The notes: generated from the letters alone by a model not told the origin. Shown: positions 16,730 to 25,396, counted from the stretch's first letter. The stretch is DNA of 50,697 bases from Pirellula staleyi DSM 6068 (GCA_945870455.1 CAMBSL010000008.1:1-50697), one strand, 5' to 3'. Translations and numbers: made by a program.

Positions 16730-18042
16730 TTCGGTGGGTTGAACTTGTATTGACCCGGCATACGAATTTCGACTTCGGGTGCTGGTCCCCAATCAGGTCG
16801 GTCAGGGCCAAGCTTCTGGTTGCTTGCGAGTGCATCGTCCCATTTGATCACTTGACCTGAGTAAGCCGCTTCGCGTCCCATGATTGCCATGAGAGTACTC
16901 TTGCACATGTAGTCGCCGTTGTTGATCGGTTTGCCGTCGCGAATCGCTTTCATGAGTGCGATATGTTCGAGCTGATACATGCTTGGTTTCTTGCCTTCGA
17001 ACTTCCAGTCTGTCTTGCCTTTGATTTGGTTTGCCAAGACTTTGGCCGTACCCTCTGTTCCGTAGATGAAGTCCTCGGTCTCGTTGTGGCAATCGGCCAT
17101 TTGGCGAGTGGACGCAAAGCATTTTGTGCCGTCCGCCCATTCGTAAACGATTGAGAAGTGATCGTAGACGTCGCCAAATTTAGTTTCCGTTCGGACTTGA
17201 CGTCCACCCGTTCCGTAACAGAGCACGGGTGGTACATCATGGTGAAGCCACATGGCTTTGTCCAAGGAATGGATAAATTGTTCGACGATATGATCGCCGC
17301 TAAGCCAACTGTAGTACAACCAATTGAGAACTTGGTTATGCATGGGAGTCCATTCCGGCTTGGGCGTTCGCTCCCAAAGCGTGCTCGTCAGATAGTTGGA
17401 CTGGATCGAAACGAGTTCACCGATCGCGCCGGAGTGGATCTTGTCGATAGTCGCTTGGACTCCATACTCGTAGCGCCAGCAAAGCCCGGAGACGACGCAC
17501 AGTCCTTTCTGAGCGGCGGCGGCGGATGCCGCCATCACGCGACGAACGCCGACGGGATCAACCGCAACAGGTTTTTCGCAAAAAACGTGCTTACCTGCCG
17601 CAACCGCTGCTTCCATTTGAGCGGGACGAAATCCGGGAGGAGTAGCAAGCAATACCACGTCAATGTCTGTTTTTAGAATTTGATCCAACGCTTCCCAGCC
17701 CGAGAAACACTGATCGTCTTTAACCTCGTATTGGCTACCGAGGGCTTTCTTTAGGCCGGCTTTCCCATTTTCCAATCGATCGTAGAAAACCTCGGCGATC
17801 GCAGTGAGCCTGCAACCCGCGTCGGCAGTCATGGCATCTTTTGCCGCACCGCTTCCTCGGCCGCCACAGCCGACAAGCCCGACTTTGATAATGTCACTGC
17901 CGGCAGCGTGAGCGCTTCGCGATAGAAAGCTCTCGGTACCAGCCATTGCGGTGCCAGCCACTGCGGCGGTAGTCGCCGAGGTTGCAAGAAAGCTCCGTCG
18001 ATTGGATTCGTTTTGTTTTGGATTTTTGTTTTCGATGGTCAT
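16726..18042 (-). CDS. Gfo/Idh/MocA-family oxidoreductase with Tat signal
   Basis: NAD(P)-dependent sugar-type oxidoreductase. It has a Tat signal (NRRSFLATS at about 14-22, with an alanine-rich region to SAHA), a Rossmann nucleotide site GLVGCGGRGSG at 55-65, and the family motif CEKPVAVDP at about 155-163 with the catalytic lysine. Planctomycetes encode many such secreted Gfo/Idh/MocA paralogues, mostly of unknown substrate. Length 438 is typical. The stop overlaps mnmE by four bases (ATGA), making it the first gene of a minus-strand operon with mnmE and the propeller gene. The promoter must lie in the gap of about 140 bp toward the divergent trmB gene. Substrate is unknown. Confidence 0.85.
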   Translation of the reverse strand: MTIENKNPKQNESNRRSFLATSATTAAVAGTAMAGTESFLSRSAHAAGSDIIKVGLVGCGGRGSGAAKDAMTADAGCRLTAIAEVFYDRLENGKAGLKKALGSQYEVKDDQCFSGWEALDQILKTDIDVVLLATPPGFRPAQMEAAVAAGKHVFCEKPVAVDPVGVRRVMAASAAAAQKGLCVVSGLCWRYEYGVQATIDKIHSGAIGELVSIQSNYLTSTLWERTPKPEWTPMHNQVLNWLYYSWLSGDHIVEQFIHSLDKAMWLHHDVPPVLCYGTGGRQVRTETKFGDVYDHFSIVYEWADGTKCFASTRQMADCHNETEDFIYGTEGTAKVLANQIKGKTDWKFEGKKPSMYQLEHIALMKAIRDGKPINNGDYMCKSTLMAIMGREAAYSGQVIKWDDALASNQKLGPDRPDWGPAPEVEIRMPGQYKFNPPK

Positions 18043-18184
18043 CGTGTCAGCCTTGTTTTCAGCGGTTTGCAGGATGGGTGGTAGGACCGATTATCGTAGG
18101 AGCGACTATCGGTGAGGCGGAATTTGCGTATCCTTGAAACGTCAGATTTTCGCGACTACTCGGTTATAACCCAACACGTTCTGT

Positions 18185-18862
18185 ATGCAACACGATCCGC
18201 TGGCCTCGGCCCCCAAAAACAACAATCCCGATGCTTTTGTTGAAATCGCGGAAGCAGTAGAAACGCCTTTTTTTCGAGAACGCTTTAATCGAACCGATGG
18301 GGAAACAACGTTTCGAGCTTGGTTGTCGACGGATTTACCCGTGGAACTTGAAATCGGGTCGGGGAAAGGACTTTTTTTGACCAATGCCGCCATCAAGAAC
18401 CCGAAGCATCGATTTGTCGGGCTTGAACTGGCTGTTAACTACGCGAACGAGTGTCAGGCACGTGTCGAAAGAACCGGGTTGAGCAATGCGATGTTTTTTG
18501 CGTGCGACGCAGTCGCTGTCATCGATCGCGATGTCTCCGATTGCTCGTTGGAAGCGGTCCACGTTTATTTCCCAGATCCCTGGTGGAAATCGCGGCACAA
18601 AAAACGGCGTGTCCTCAGCGAACAAACACTTCGCAACATTGAACGAACACTCAAGCCAAACGGATCATTGCATTTTTGGACCGATGTGCTTGACTACTAC
18701 GAAGGGACGTTGGAGTTGATCGATCAAGTCACAAAACTCAACGGCCCGTTTTTTGTCAGCGAACCTCCCGCCACGCACGACATGGACTATCTAACGCATT
18801 TCGAGCGCAGGACTCGCAGGAACGGACTACCCGTTTATCGATCGCGATTCACGAAGACGTAG
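18185..18862 (+). CDS. trmB: tRNA (guanine-N7-)-methyltransferase TrmB
   Basis: SAM-dependent enzyme making m7G46 in tRNA. The SAM-binding motif I ELEIGSGKG is at 53-61, with the acidic LELAVNY loop at 80-86. The family signature YFPDPWWKSRHKKRR spans 128-142, and the C-terminal segment has LTHFERRTRRNG. Length 225 matches the family. ATG 18185 opens the gene, with a divergent promoter region shared with the oxidoreductase gene. It is monocistronic, followed by two hairpins and a MITE-like repeat. Confidence 0.93.
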   Translation: MQHDPLASAPKNNNPDAFVEIAEAVETPFFRERFNRTDGETTFRAWLSTDLPVELEIGSGKGLFLTNAAIKNPKHRFVGLELAVNYANECQARVERTGLSNAMFFACDAVAVIDRDVSDCSLEAVHVYFPDPWWKSRHKKRRVLSEQTLRNIERTLKPNGSLHFWTDVLDYYEGTLELIDQVTKLNGPFFVSEPPATHDMDYLTHFERRTRRNGLPVYRSRFTKT

Positions 18863-18879
18863 GTATGCTCTTCGTTGTG

Positions 18880-18919
18880 CGACGCTCCGCGTCGCAGGAA
18901 TCACGACGGCGGAGCGTCG
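18880..18919. repeat. Hairpin after trmB
   Basis: CGACGCTCCGC (18880-18890) pairs with GCGGAGCGTCG (18909-18919), an 11-bp perfect stem around an 18-base loop. It starts 18 bp after the trmB stop and lacks a T-run. It may be a small dispersed palindrome or an RNA-stabilising structure. Confidence 0.5.
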
Positions 18920-18952
18920 TGCAACTAAGTTCGTCCTAGCGTGAAGGTAACG

Positions 18953-18981
18953 ATGCCCTTGGATAAACCCAAGGGCATTTG
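18953..18981 (+). terminator. Probable terminator of trmB
   Basis: ATGCCCTTGG (18953-18962) pairs perfectly with CCAAGGGCAT (18969-18978) over a 6-base loop, followed only by TT. The stem is strong but the T-tract is short, so the call is moderate. MITE-like copy 2 starts six bases later. Confidence 0.5.
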
Positions 18982-18986
18982 ATTCA

Positions 18987-19132
18987 TAAGCACATCCGCC
19001 TATGTTTTTCAACCCAATTAGCCGTTGGGCGATAGCCCCGGTTTTCCAATTGCTCGACATTCGTCGAGAACCGGGGCTATCGCCCTTCGGCTATCAGTTT
19101 GTTTCACCCGAAGTCTCATGCCGATGTGCTTA
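18987..19132 (+). mobile_element. MITE-like repeat, copy 2
   Basis: 146-bp copy running from TAAGCACATC to GATGTGCTTA. Its internal hairpin arms, GGGCGATAGCCCCGGTT and AACCGGGGCTATCGCCC, are a perfect 17-bp match. It occupies the gap between convergent trmB and ribE, ending 9 bp before the ribE stop codon. It has no coding capacity. Confidence 0.78.
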
Positions 19133-19141
19133 CCACTGGAT

Positions 19142-19735
19142 TTATGCCAGTGGGAACTGACCACGCTGCACGTACTTGGCTAGGATATCGGTCTCAAGAT
19201 TGACTTGGTCGCCTACTCGCAAATCACCTAAAGTGGTTACCTTGAGAGTGTGTGGGATCAACGCGATGCTAAAGATCGCGTCGTTCACATCGACCAAAGT
19301 AAGGCTCACCCCATCGATGGTGATCGAGCCCTTCGAAGCCATCTGTCTCAGCAAAGGCTTGTCGGCCGAAAAGGTAAAGTAGGACCATTCACCTTCGTCG
19401 CGACGTTGCTTGAGCGTTCCTAAACCATCCACGTGTCCGGTGACGAAATGCCCGCCCATCCGATCACCCACGCGGATCGACCGTTCGCAGTTGGCAAGGC
19501 AGCCGATCGTTAATTTTCCCAGACTCGTACGCGAAAGTGTCTCGGCTCCAAGCTCAAACCAGCATGTTGTCCCTAGAATTTCGACAACCGTGAGGCAGCA
19601 TCCATTGAGTGCAATGCTATCTCCGATCTGAACGGTGTCGCAAAGGTGCCCGAGGTCAAAGCCCAACCGCTTGCCTGTCCCTTCGATTTGGGATTCTACC
19701 AAACCAACTTTTGCTTCGACCAATCCTGTAAACAT
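19142..19735 (-). CDS. ribE: Riboflavin synthase (alpha chain)
   Basis: Converts two 6,7-dimethyl-8-ribityllumazine molecules to riboflavin and a pyrimidine by-product. It is the classic two-fold repeat of lumazine-binding domains: domain 1 starts MFTGLVE with SIALNGCCLTV at 40-50, and domain 2 has GGHFVTGHVDG at 94-104 and ITIDGVSLTLVDV at about 137-149. Length 197 is standard. ATG 19735 is fixed by the invariant MFTGLVE start. It is the third gene of the ridA-rsmA-ribE operon, 22 bp behind rsmA. No FMN riboswitch fits in that gap. Confidence 0.95.
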   Translation of the reverse strand: MFTGLVEAKVGLVESQIEGTGKRLGFDLGHLCDTVQIGDSIALNGCCLTVVEILGTTCWFELGAETLSRTSLGKLTIGCLANCERSIRVGDRMGGHFVTGHVDGLGTLKQRRDEGEWSYFTFSADKPLLRQMASKGSITIDGVSLTLVDVNDAIFSIALIPHTLKVTTLGDLRVGDQVNLETDILAKYVQRGQFPLA

Positions 19736-19757
19736 GCTGTCACTTCCAGTGATTGAC

Positions 19758-20687
19758 TTAAGAGTTGTTCGGTTTGGCTTCCTTCGCGGAGGCCAAAGTC
19801 ATGGTTCGAGTCGCTTCGAGAAGTTCAATGATTTGATCGACCGAAAGTTGTTCCGCTCGCAAGTTGGGCTGGTGCCCGAGTTTTTCAAGAATTTCGTCAA
19901 TCTGCGGCTTTGACAAGTCATCTTGAGTGGCCGTATGCAGTTGACTGCGCAAGAATTTTCGTCGGTGGAAAAAAAGAGCTCGAAGATGCGTGTGGAAGTA
20001 CTCAAGATCAACGATGCGGCTACGTTTCTGAGCGTTGGGTGTGACACGGATAATCGCCGAATCGACCTTGGGACTCGGCCAAAAAACACTCGGAGGCAAT
20101 ATTCGCAATATCTCGCAGTCGCATAGGCTCTGCATCCATATCGTCAGTGCACTGTAGTCCTTGCAGCCCGGATTGGCGACGATGCGTTGCGCAAGTTCCT
20201 TTTGGATGGTTACTACCATTCGTTCCGGAACGGGATCGACGGTCAAGAAATTGCTGATGATTGGGGTTGCAACGTTGTAGGGCAGATTCGCGATCAGCTT
20301 GAAAGTTGCGTTCGGAATCGATCCCAACCGATCCCGAACCGCGACGAGCATTTCTTCACGCAAGTGGTTTTTGTTGCGAAGCGCATCGAACGAAAGCATC
20401 GTCACATTGTCCGCACCTCGCAGCTCTTTGGCAGCAAGGGCTTGGAGGTCACGGTCGATCTCTACGGTAATGATCGCACCGGCCATCGGTGCCATCCGCT
20501 TGGAAAGCGATCCGACTCCGGTCCCTACCTCGAGGATGACATCCGTCTTTTGAATGTCTCCACCCTTGACGAGAATATCGAGCAAGTTGAAGTCGATGAG
20601 AAAATTCTGGCCGTACTTTGTTTTCGGCTGAAGCCCAGCTCGCTCTAGTGTTTTGGCGAGGAAGGATAGTGTTTGGCGATCGGTCAT
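19758..20687 (-). CDS. rsmA: 16S rRNA (adenine(1518/1519)-N6)-dimethyltransferase RsmA
   Basis: KsgA/RsmA dimethylates the two adjacent adenines of the 3'-terminal helix of 16S rRNA during small-subunit assembly. Signature motifs are KYGQNFLID (24-32), the SAM motif LEVGTGVGSL (52-61), the acidic VEIDRD (75-80), and the catalytic NLPYNVATP (134-142). Length 309 is slightly longer than in E. coli because of a C-terminal tail. It starts 9 bp after the ridA stop, in one operon. Confidence 0.93.
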   Translation of the reverse strand: MTDRQTLSFLAKTLERAGLQPKTKYGQNFLIDFNLLDILVKGGDIQKTDVILEVGTGVGSLSKRMAPMAGAIITVEIDRDLQALAAKELRGADNVTMLSFDALRNKNHLREEMLVAVRDRLGSIPNATFKLIANLPYNVATPIISNFLTVDPVPERMVVTIQKELAQRIVANPGCKDYSALTIWMQSLCDCEILRILPPSVFWPSPKVDSAIIRVTPNAQKRSRIVDLEYFHTHLRALFFHRRKFLRSQLHTATQDDLSKPQIDEILEKLGHQPNLRAEQLSVDQIIELLEATRTMTLASAKEAKPNNS

Positions 20688-20696
20688 GTGAATTGC

Positions 20697-21164
20697 TTAA
20701 GGCTTGATTTCAAAGATTGCCTCAACCTCAACTGCCATTCCACCGGGAAGCGAATTGGTACCAAGCGCGCTCCGTACGCCGATTCCAAGGTCGCTTCCCC
20801 AGAGATCGACGAACAATTGACTGCAACCGTTGATCACCACTGGGCTTTGTCCGAAATCATCCGTACAACGAACGAGTCCAAGGATTTTCACGACACGAAC
20901 AATCCGGTCGAGTGAGCCAAGGCTTGCCTTCAGAGTTGCCAACATGGCCAAACCTGTTTGTTTGGCTGCTTCTTGCCCTTGCTCAACCGAAAGATCTGCT
21001 CCCACTCGGCCCAGGATGAGGGTGCCATCGGGCTTGAGCGGACCGTGCCCGGACAAATACGCCAAAGCTCCTACCATCAGCATGGGTTTGTACAAGCCGA
21101 CTGGTTTTGGAGCTGGGGGCAGCACCAGGCCGAGATCTGCGATCTTTTTATCAATTTCCGACAT
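20697..21164 (-). CDS. RidA/YjgF-family protein
   Basis: Member of the Rid superfamily, whose founding enzyme RidA deaminates reactive enamine/imine intermediates. The pattern is of the longer, roughly 155-residue subgroup: LYKPMLMVGALAYLSGHGP (24-42), a central VRVVKILGLVRC, and the C-terminal VRSALGTNSLPGGMAVEVEAIFE with an arginine where RidA binds the substrate carboxylate. Membership in a catalytically active subfamily is not certain. It is the first gene of the operon with rsmA and ribE; the promoter lies in the 306-bp gap toward divergent rpsR. Confidence 0.85.
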   Translation of the reverse strand: MSEIDKKIADLGLVLPPAPKPVGLYKPMLMVGALAYLSGHGPLKPDGTLILGRVGADLSVEQGQEAAKQTGLAMLATLKASLGSLDRIVRVVKILGLVRCTDDFGQSPVVINGCSQLFVDLWGSDLGIGVRSALGTNSLPGGMAVEVEAIFEIKP

Positions 21165-21470
21165 TCAATTCCTCGTGACAATTCAAGCAAAAATGGTATT
21201 GAGCTCAAGGTTATATCATCAAGTGCGGGCCAAATCAGGTGGAAACCCAAAGATCTTGACAACCAATTTTTCCCGCAAATGCCCTGTTTCGGAGTCTTTG
21301 ACCTGTTTCCAACCCCAGCTTGCGGGGTCGACAAACGGGCGGGCAACAAAAATGCTGACCTCGCCACCCGTTTGGCTATTGAAGGAGTTTGCTGGAGCGG
21401 ATACCATACCGAGCCCTAATAACGCTTTGCGTTCGTACAATTCGATCTGTTCTAACTAAATCTGACGGCT
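21165..21470. other. Divergent promoter region between ridA and rpsR
   Basis: 306 bp with no supported gene. Several frames cross it on both strands (for example plus 20830-21459), but they run antisense into ridA and have no family features. The leader of rpsR and the ridA promoter should be here. No riboswitch or ribosomal-protein operator structure was recognised. Confidence 0.5.
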
Positions 21471-21755
21471 ATGTTTAATTCGCGTCGCCCCCCAAATGGA
21501 AAAAGAGTTCCTCGCAAGCGAGCGCGTGTGCGGACGAAGATCAAAAAGCGAGATCCACTACTCGTCGAGGGCAAACGTCCTCGGCCAATGTATGTAGATT
21601 ACAAGGATATTGAGCTTTTGACTAAGCTGGTCAATCGTCATGGCCGAATTGTCAGCAGACGCAAATCAGGTTGCTCAGCAGCCAGCCAACATGCCGTAAG
21701 CCAAGCGGTCAAACGGGCACGATTTATGGCTCTTATGCCATTCGTCGGAGAATAA
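21471..21755 (+). CDS. rpsR: 30S ribosomal protein S18
   Basis: bS18 of the small ribosomal subunit, which binds near the platform with S6. The family core is VDYKDIELLTKLVNRHGRI (42-60) followed by SRRKSGCSAASQHAVSQAVKRARFMALMPFV (62-92). The basic N-terminal 35 residues are longer than in E. coli S18 (94 versus 75 residues). It is not next to rpsF or rplI as in many bacteria; instead it overlaps the start of a thioesterase gene (TAATG). ATG 21471 gives a normal N-terminus. Confidence 0.93.
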   Translation: MFNSRRPPNGKRVPRKRARVRTKIKKRDPLLVEGKRPRPMYVDYKDIELLTKLVNRHGRIVSRRKSGCSAASQHAVSQAVKRARFMALMPFVGE

Positions 21756-22195
21756 TGTCGGCGGAGTTTTCTTGGGAGCGTCGGGTCGAATTTTGCGAGA
21801 CCGACGCCGCAGGAATCGTCCACTTCTCCTCTCTCGTCATTTATATGGAGCAAGCAGAGCATGCTTTGCTCCGTTCTCTCGGGTTGAGCGTTGCTCACTC
21901 TGCCACATCGGCACCCGATAGCACGACGTGGAAAAACGTCAGTTGGCCACGTGTTCGAGTGGAATGTAACTTTCTTTCTCCAGCCAAGTTTGAAGACATC
22001 GTCTCACTCGATGTCTTTCTATCCGCTCTCGGCAAGAAAAGCGTCACCTACCAACACAGGTTATTTATCGGTACGAGGGCAATCGCGACTGGATCGATGA
22101 CTAGTGTTTGTTGCAAACGCGAAAATGGAACCCTTGTAGGCCAAGAAATCCCAGCCGAGATCCGGGACGCATTGAGCGCGTATCTGAAAAGCTAA
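21755..22195 (+). CDS. Acyl-CoA thioesterase, YbgC/4HBT hot-dog fold
   Basis: Hot-dog thioesterase of the YbgC/FadM type. The motif ETDAAGIVHFSSLVIYMEQAE at about 15-35 holds the catalytic aspartate (TDAAGIVH) and the following helix. The rest fits the roughly 140-residue family: VECNFLSPAKFED and YQHRLFIG. I chose ATG 21755, overlapping the rpsR stop as TAATG, over an earlier in-frame start at 21671 inside rpsR. The stop codon TAA at 22193 is also the first three bases of MITE-like copy 3. Its substrate is unknown; YbgC of E. coli acts on short acyl-CoAs. Confidence 0.85.
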   Translation: MSAEFSWERRVEFCETDAAGIVHFSSLVIYMEQAEHALLRSLGLSVAHSATSAPDSTTWKNVSWPRVRVECNFLSPAKFEDIVSLDVFLSALGKKSVTYQHRLFIGTRAIATGSMTSVCCKRENGTLVGQEIPAEIRDALSAYLKS

Positions 22196-22330
22196 GCACA
22201 TCCGCAACTGTTTTTCAACCCAATTAGCCGTTGGGGGATAGCCCCGGTTTTCCAATGGCTCGACATTCGTCGAGAACCGGTGCTTCGGCACTCAGTTTGT
22301 TTCACTCGCAGACTCATACCGATGTGCTTA
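22193..22330 (+). mobile_element. MITE-like repeat, copy 3
   Basis: 138-bp copy, 8 bp shorter than the others because the right hairpin arm is altered (GAACCGGTGCTTCGGCAC in place of the longer arm). The ends are intact, TAAGCACATCC and CCGATGTGCTTA. It begins with the TAA stop codon of the thioesterase gene and ends 40 bp before the convergent M28 peptidase stop. Confidence 0.78.
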
Positions 22331-22337
22331 ATGAAGC

Positions 22338-22383
22338 GTCATTATTGCCGTGACACTAGCAAAGTGTCATTATTGCCGTGACA
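22338..22383. repeat. Direct duplication at the 3' end of the M28 peptidase gene
   Basis: The 18 bases GTCATTATTGCCGTGACA occur at 22338-22355 and again at 22366-22383, period 28. The second copy includes the last codons and stop of the peptidase gene; the first is non-coding and 8 bp from MITE-like copy 3. Each copy can fold as a small GTCA/TGAC hairpin. Confidence 0.6.
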
Positions 22384-25300
22384 GTGGCGTTACCTTGAGC
22401 CGGATCGGCTCGCCCTTGCGTTGAATCACGATGTCCGTTTCCTGACCGACACGCAACGCCTCGATCGCATAGGTATAGTCGTATATGTTTTCAACCTTGC
22501 GGCCTGCCAACTCAACGATGATGTCCTTGCTTTGAACGCCTGCTTTGGACGCCGGGCCATCTTTGGCGACGCCCGAGAGCAAGACCCCTTTGATATCACC
22601 TTGTGCGTAATCAGGGATTGTGCCCAAGTATGCAGTCATGACCGCTCTGGCCCCTTGTCCTTCCGGTGCCTTTTGTTCCTGGAACTGTGGAATTTCTTTC
22701 GAAGCGGCCAACGAGCGAGCTACTAACCCCATCAACTTGGCGATCTTGGCGGCCCCCTCATAATTTAGCAATTCAGGAGTGTCGCGCGGCGTATGGTATT
22801 CGGAATGCGAACCTGTAAAGGCAGAAAGGATCGGAACCCCCTTTAGGAAAAAAGTACTTGCGTCTGTTGGCAAGTAACTATCGTTCTGCAACGTGACCGG
22901 CAATCCAACGACCGAGTTTCGGCGTTCGATCTCTTGAGGCCAAATCGGCGAAGACCCGATGCCTTGCAAGACAAGATTCTCTCTGAGTCGACCGACCATA
23001 TCCAAATTCAAACAGGCCACGACTGCCGGATACAGTTTGATGCCATCCTCTGGTTTTGGGAGAGTCGGGTAAAGTTCATAAAAATGATCTGCAAAGTAGG
23101 CTGAGCCAAGTAGCCCGAGCTCTTCTCCGGACCAAGCGGCAAACAGGACATCATGCTCTAGCGTTAGTTTCCCAGCCCGTTTTAATTGGGACAGGGATTG
23201 TGCTATCTCGAGCATTCCAGCCACTCCAGACGCGTTGTCATCTGCCCCGCGATGCATGCCGAGTTTTTCGTCGTCCGTTGCCAAACTCGAACCGCTCCCG
23301 CCCGTTCCCAAGTGATCGATGTGAGCGCCAACGATGAGCATCGACTTGGCCGGCTTGTCGCCCGCCCGAAGAATTCCAAGTGCATTGACACCCTCCCGCT
23401 TGACCTGCTGAACTTCGATGGTGGAACTAACCTTCACCTCTGGGAGTTCAATTCCCATCATCATTTCACCCTTATCGAGGGCTTTTTGTAGGTCGGCAAG
23501 CTTTTCCTCGGACTTCTGGAACCAGGCTTCGGCGACCTCATCGGAAACACTGATCGCGGCAATGCTCGAGCCGGAAAGGGTCCCATCCATTTGAAGAGGA
23601 ACAAGCTGCTGCCGAACACCGCTCGTAGGGCCGCTCACAACGATGATTCCTTTGGCCCCGCGATCACGAGCTGCCATGGCTTTGTACCGAAGCGAACTGT
23701 ATCGAGCCCAATGCTGTCGGCGTTCCGGGCTAACCTCAGAGGGCATCTGCCTAAACATCATGACCCACTTATTTTCCACGTCCAAGTGAACGTACGAGTC
23801 GTATTCGGGATGGCCACCTTCGGCCGGAGCAACCATTCCGTAACCCGCAAACACGACATCCGTAGGTTCGATTGTGCTTGATTTGGAAAAGACCAAAGGC
23901 CTCCAATCGCGATCTAGTTTCCACTGGCGATCGCCTGAGGTCAGCGTGTTGCTTGCTTTGAGCTCGACGCCGGCAGTGAATGGAAAGCTAAAGAAATACG
24001 TTTCGTCGGAGCCCGCTGGTTCCAATCCAAGCGAAGCCATGTAGCTAGCGACATAGGATGTTGCCAGCTTTTCGCCGACTGTCCCGGTTAATCGCCCCCC
24101 CAACTCGGGTCTACACAAATAGTCCACATGACGACCGATATCAGCCGCTCGATAGTCCGGGTCGTTTGCTTTCACTACCGCCGTTGCTTCGGCCTTGGCA
24201 CCTTCGATTTGAACAACGGAGGGAGGCGTTAAGGCGCTCCCACCAACCTTCGAGCCAGCACGTTCGAGGCCCAAAGCCTCGCGGGCTGCTTTGTCGTTCC
24301 ATTCAGCGAGGAAGATTTGTGATTTCTTGTTTGATGTTCGGGTGGACGTCCAAGCCAACTCGTTTCCGTCTGGTGTAAAGACAGGTAAGCTGTCGAAGCC
24401 GTCGGTCGTTGTTACGCGAACAGGTTCGTGACCCCCTTGCGCATCGACCATGTAAAGTTCAAAGTTTGCAAATCCATTGAGGTTCGTTCCGAAAATCAAA
24501 TAGTCACCTGAAGGATGATAAAACGGCGCCCAGCTCATGGCTCCTAACGAGGTGAGACGCTTGGCATCTGACCCATCGACGTTTGCCGAGTATATTTCGG
24601 CTGTTGCCCCATCCTCAGAAAAACGTCGCCAACACAACCGTTTGCTGTCGGGCGAAAAGAACGGGCCGCCGTCATAGCCAAACACATCGGTAATTCTTTT
24701 GACTTCCGTCCCGTCGCTTTTCATCACGTACAAATCGAGTGCGGTTGCAGGGTCATTTGCAAACAAAGTCTTTTCTCGCTCGCTCAAACCAGATTGGTAG
24801 GCCAAACGATTGGACGAAAACGCGATGGTTTGACCATCGGGCGAGTAAGATCCCTCCGCATCATAGCCTCGAGTGTCGGTAAGTTTCTTGTACTCGTGGG
24901 TTTTGCGATTCCACTCGACGAGATCGAATTGGTCATCGTAATCCCAAGCGTAACGTTTTTGTCTCCCCGCCGCTCGATCCTCCAGTTCCGCTTTCTGTTT
25001 TTGGATGCAATCCGGATCGAACTGGGTTGAGGCAAATAGGACGCGATCACCATCTGGATGAATCCAGGCGCAAGTGGTCTTACCATATCCCGGAGACACA
25101 CGTTCGACGTCCCCGGTTTCACGGTCCATCCAATAGATTTGGTAGAACGGATTCTCCTTGTCGCGTTCGCTTTGGAAGACCATCGCTTTGCCATCGCGAC
25201 TGAAATACCCCTCGCCAGCCCGAACGCCCTCGAACGTCAACTGGCGTGTTTTGCCCAAAAACCTGGATTCGTCAGGTTGAATAGCATCTTGAGACCAAGT

Positions 25301-25396
25301 TTGCTGGCAAAAAAGTCCAGACGAGAAAATGGAACAAGCGATGATGAGTCGCAATTTCTTGGTAGTTGTGGTGGAACGCAATGATATAGAAAACAT
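22370..25396 (-). CDS. Secreted M28 metallopeptidase with TolB-like propeller, PA and PDZ domains
   Basis: A 1008-residue exported protein. A signal peptide (about 1-35) is followed by a TolB/WD40-like propeller (about 45-370) with repeats such as YSPDGQTIAFSSNR, FSPDSKRLCWR and FTPDGNELAWTS. A PA-type insert is at about 510-610. The zinc aminopeptidase M28 core has GAHIDHLG (about 690), HRGADDNASG (about 712), WSGEELGLLGS (about 755), LDMVGR and SHSEYHTPRD. A C-terminal PDZ domain (about 915-1005) has VAKDGPASKAGVQSKDIIVEL. It probably trims peptides in the periplasm or outside, with the propeller as docking module; that is inference. It is monocistronic. The last codons are part of a duplicated sequence. 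Confidence 0.9.
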   Translation of the reverse strand: MFSISLRSTTTTKKLRLIIACSIFSSGLFCQQTWSQDAIQPDESRFLGKTRQLTFEGVRAGEGYFSRDGKAMVFQSERDKENPFYQIYWMDRETGDVERVSPGYGKTTCAWIHPDGDRVLFASTQFDPDCIQKQKAELEDRAAGRQKRYAWDYDDQFDLVEWNRKTHEYKKLTDTRGYDAEGSYSPDGQTIAFSSNRLAYQSGLSEREKTLFANDPATALDLYVMKSDGTEVKRITDVFGYDGGPFFSPDSKRLCWRRFSEDGATAEIYSANVDGSDAKRLTSLGAMSWAPFYHPSGDYLIFGTNLNGFANFELYMVDAQGGHEPVRVTTTDGFDSLPVFTPDGNELAWTSTRTSNKKSQIFLAEWNDKAAREALGLERAGSKVGGSALTPPSVVQIEGAKAEATAVVKANDPDYRAADIGRHVDYLCRPELGGRLTGTVGEKLATSYVASYMASLGLEPAGSDETYFFSFPFTAGVELKASNTLTSGDRQWKLDRDWRPLVFSKSSTIEPTDVVFAGYGMVAPAEGGHPEYDSYVHLDVENKWVMMFRQMPSEVSPERRQHWARYSSLRYKAMAARDRGAKGIIVVSGPTSGVRQQLVPLQMDGTLSGSSIAAISVSDEVAEAWFQKSEEKLADLQKALDKGEMMMGIELPEVKVSSTIEVQQVKREGVNALGILRAGDKPAKSMLIVGAHIDHLGTGGSGSSLATDDEKLGMHRGADDNASGVAGMLEIAQSLSQLKRAGKLTLEHDVLFAAWSGEELGLLGSAYFADHFYELYPTLPKPEDGIKLYPAVVACLNLDMVGRLRENLVLQGIGSSPIWPQEIERRNSVVGLPVTLQNDSYLPTDASTFFLKGVPILSAFTGSHSEYHTPRDTPELLNYEGAAKIAKLMGLVARSLAASKEIPQFQEQKAPEGQGARAVMTAYLGTIPDYAQGDIKGVLLSGVAKDGPASKAGVQSKDIIVELAGRKVENIYDYTYAIEALRVGQETDIVIQRKGEPIRLKVTPLSRQ

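Noticed and set aside
20830..21459. Plus-strand 209-codon frame antisense to ridA
   Set aside because: It is mostly the complement of ridA and ends in the rpsR leader; no protein-like features.
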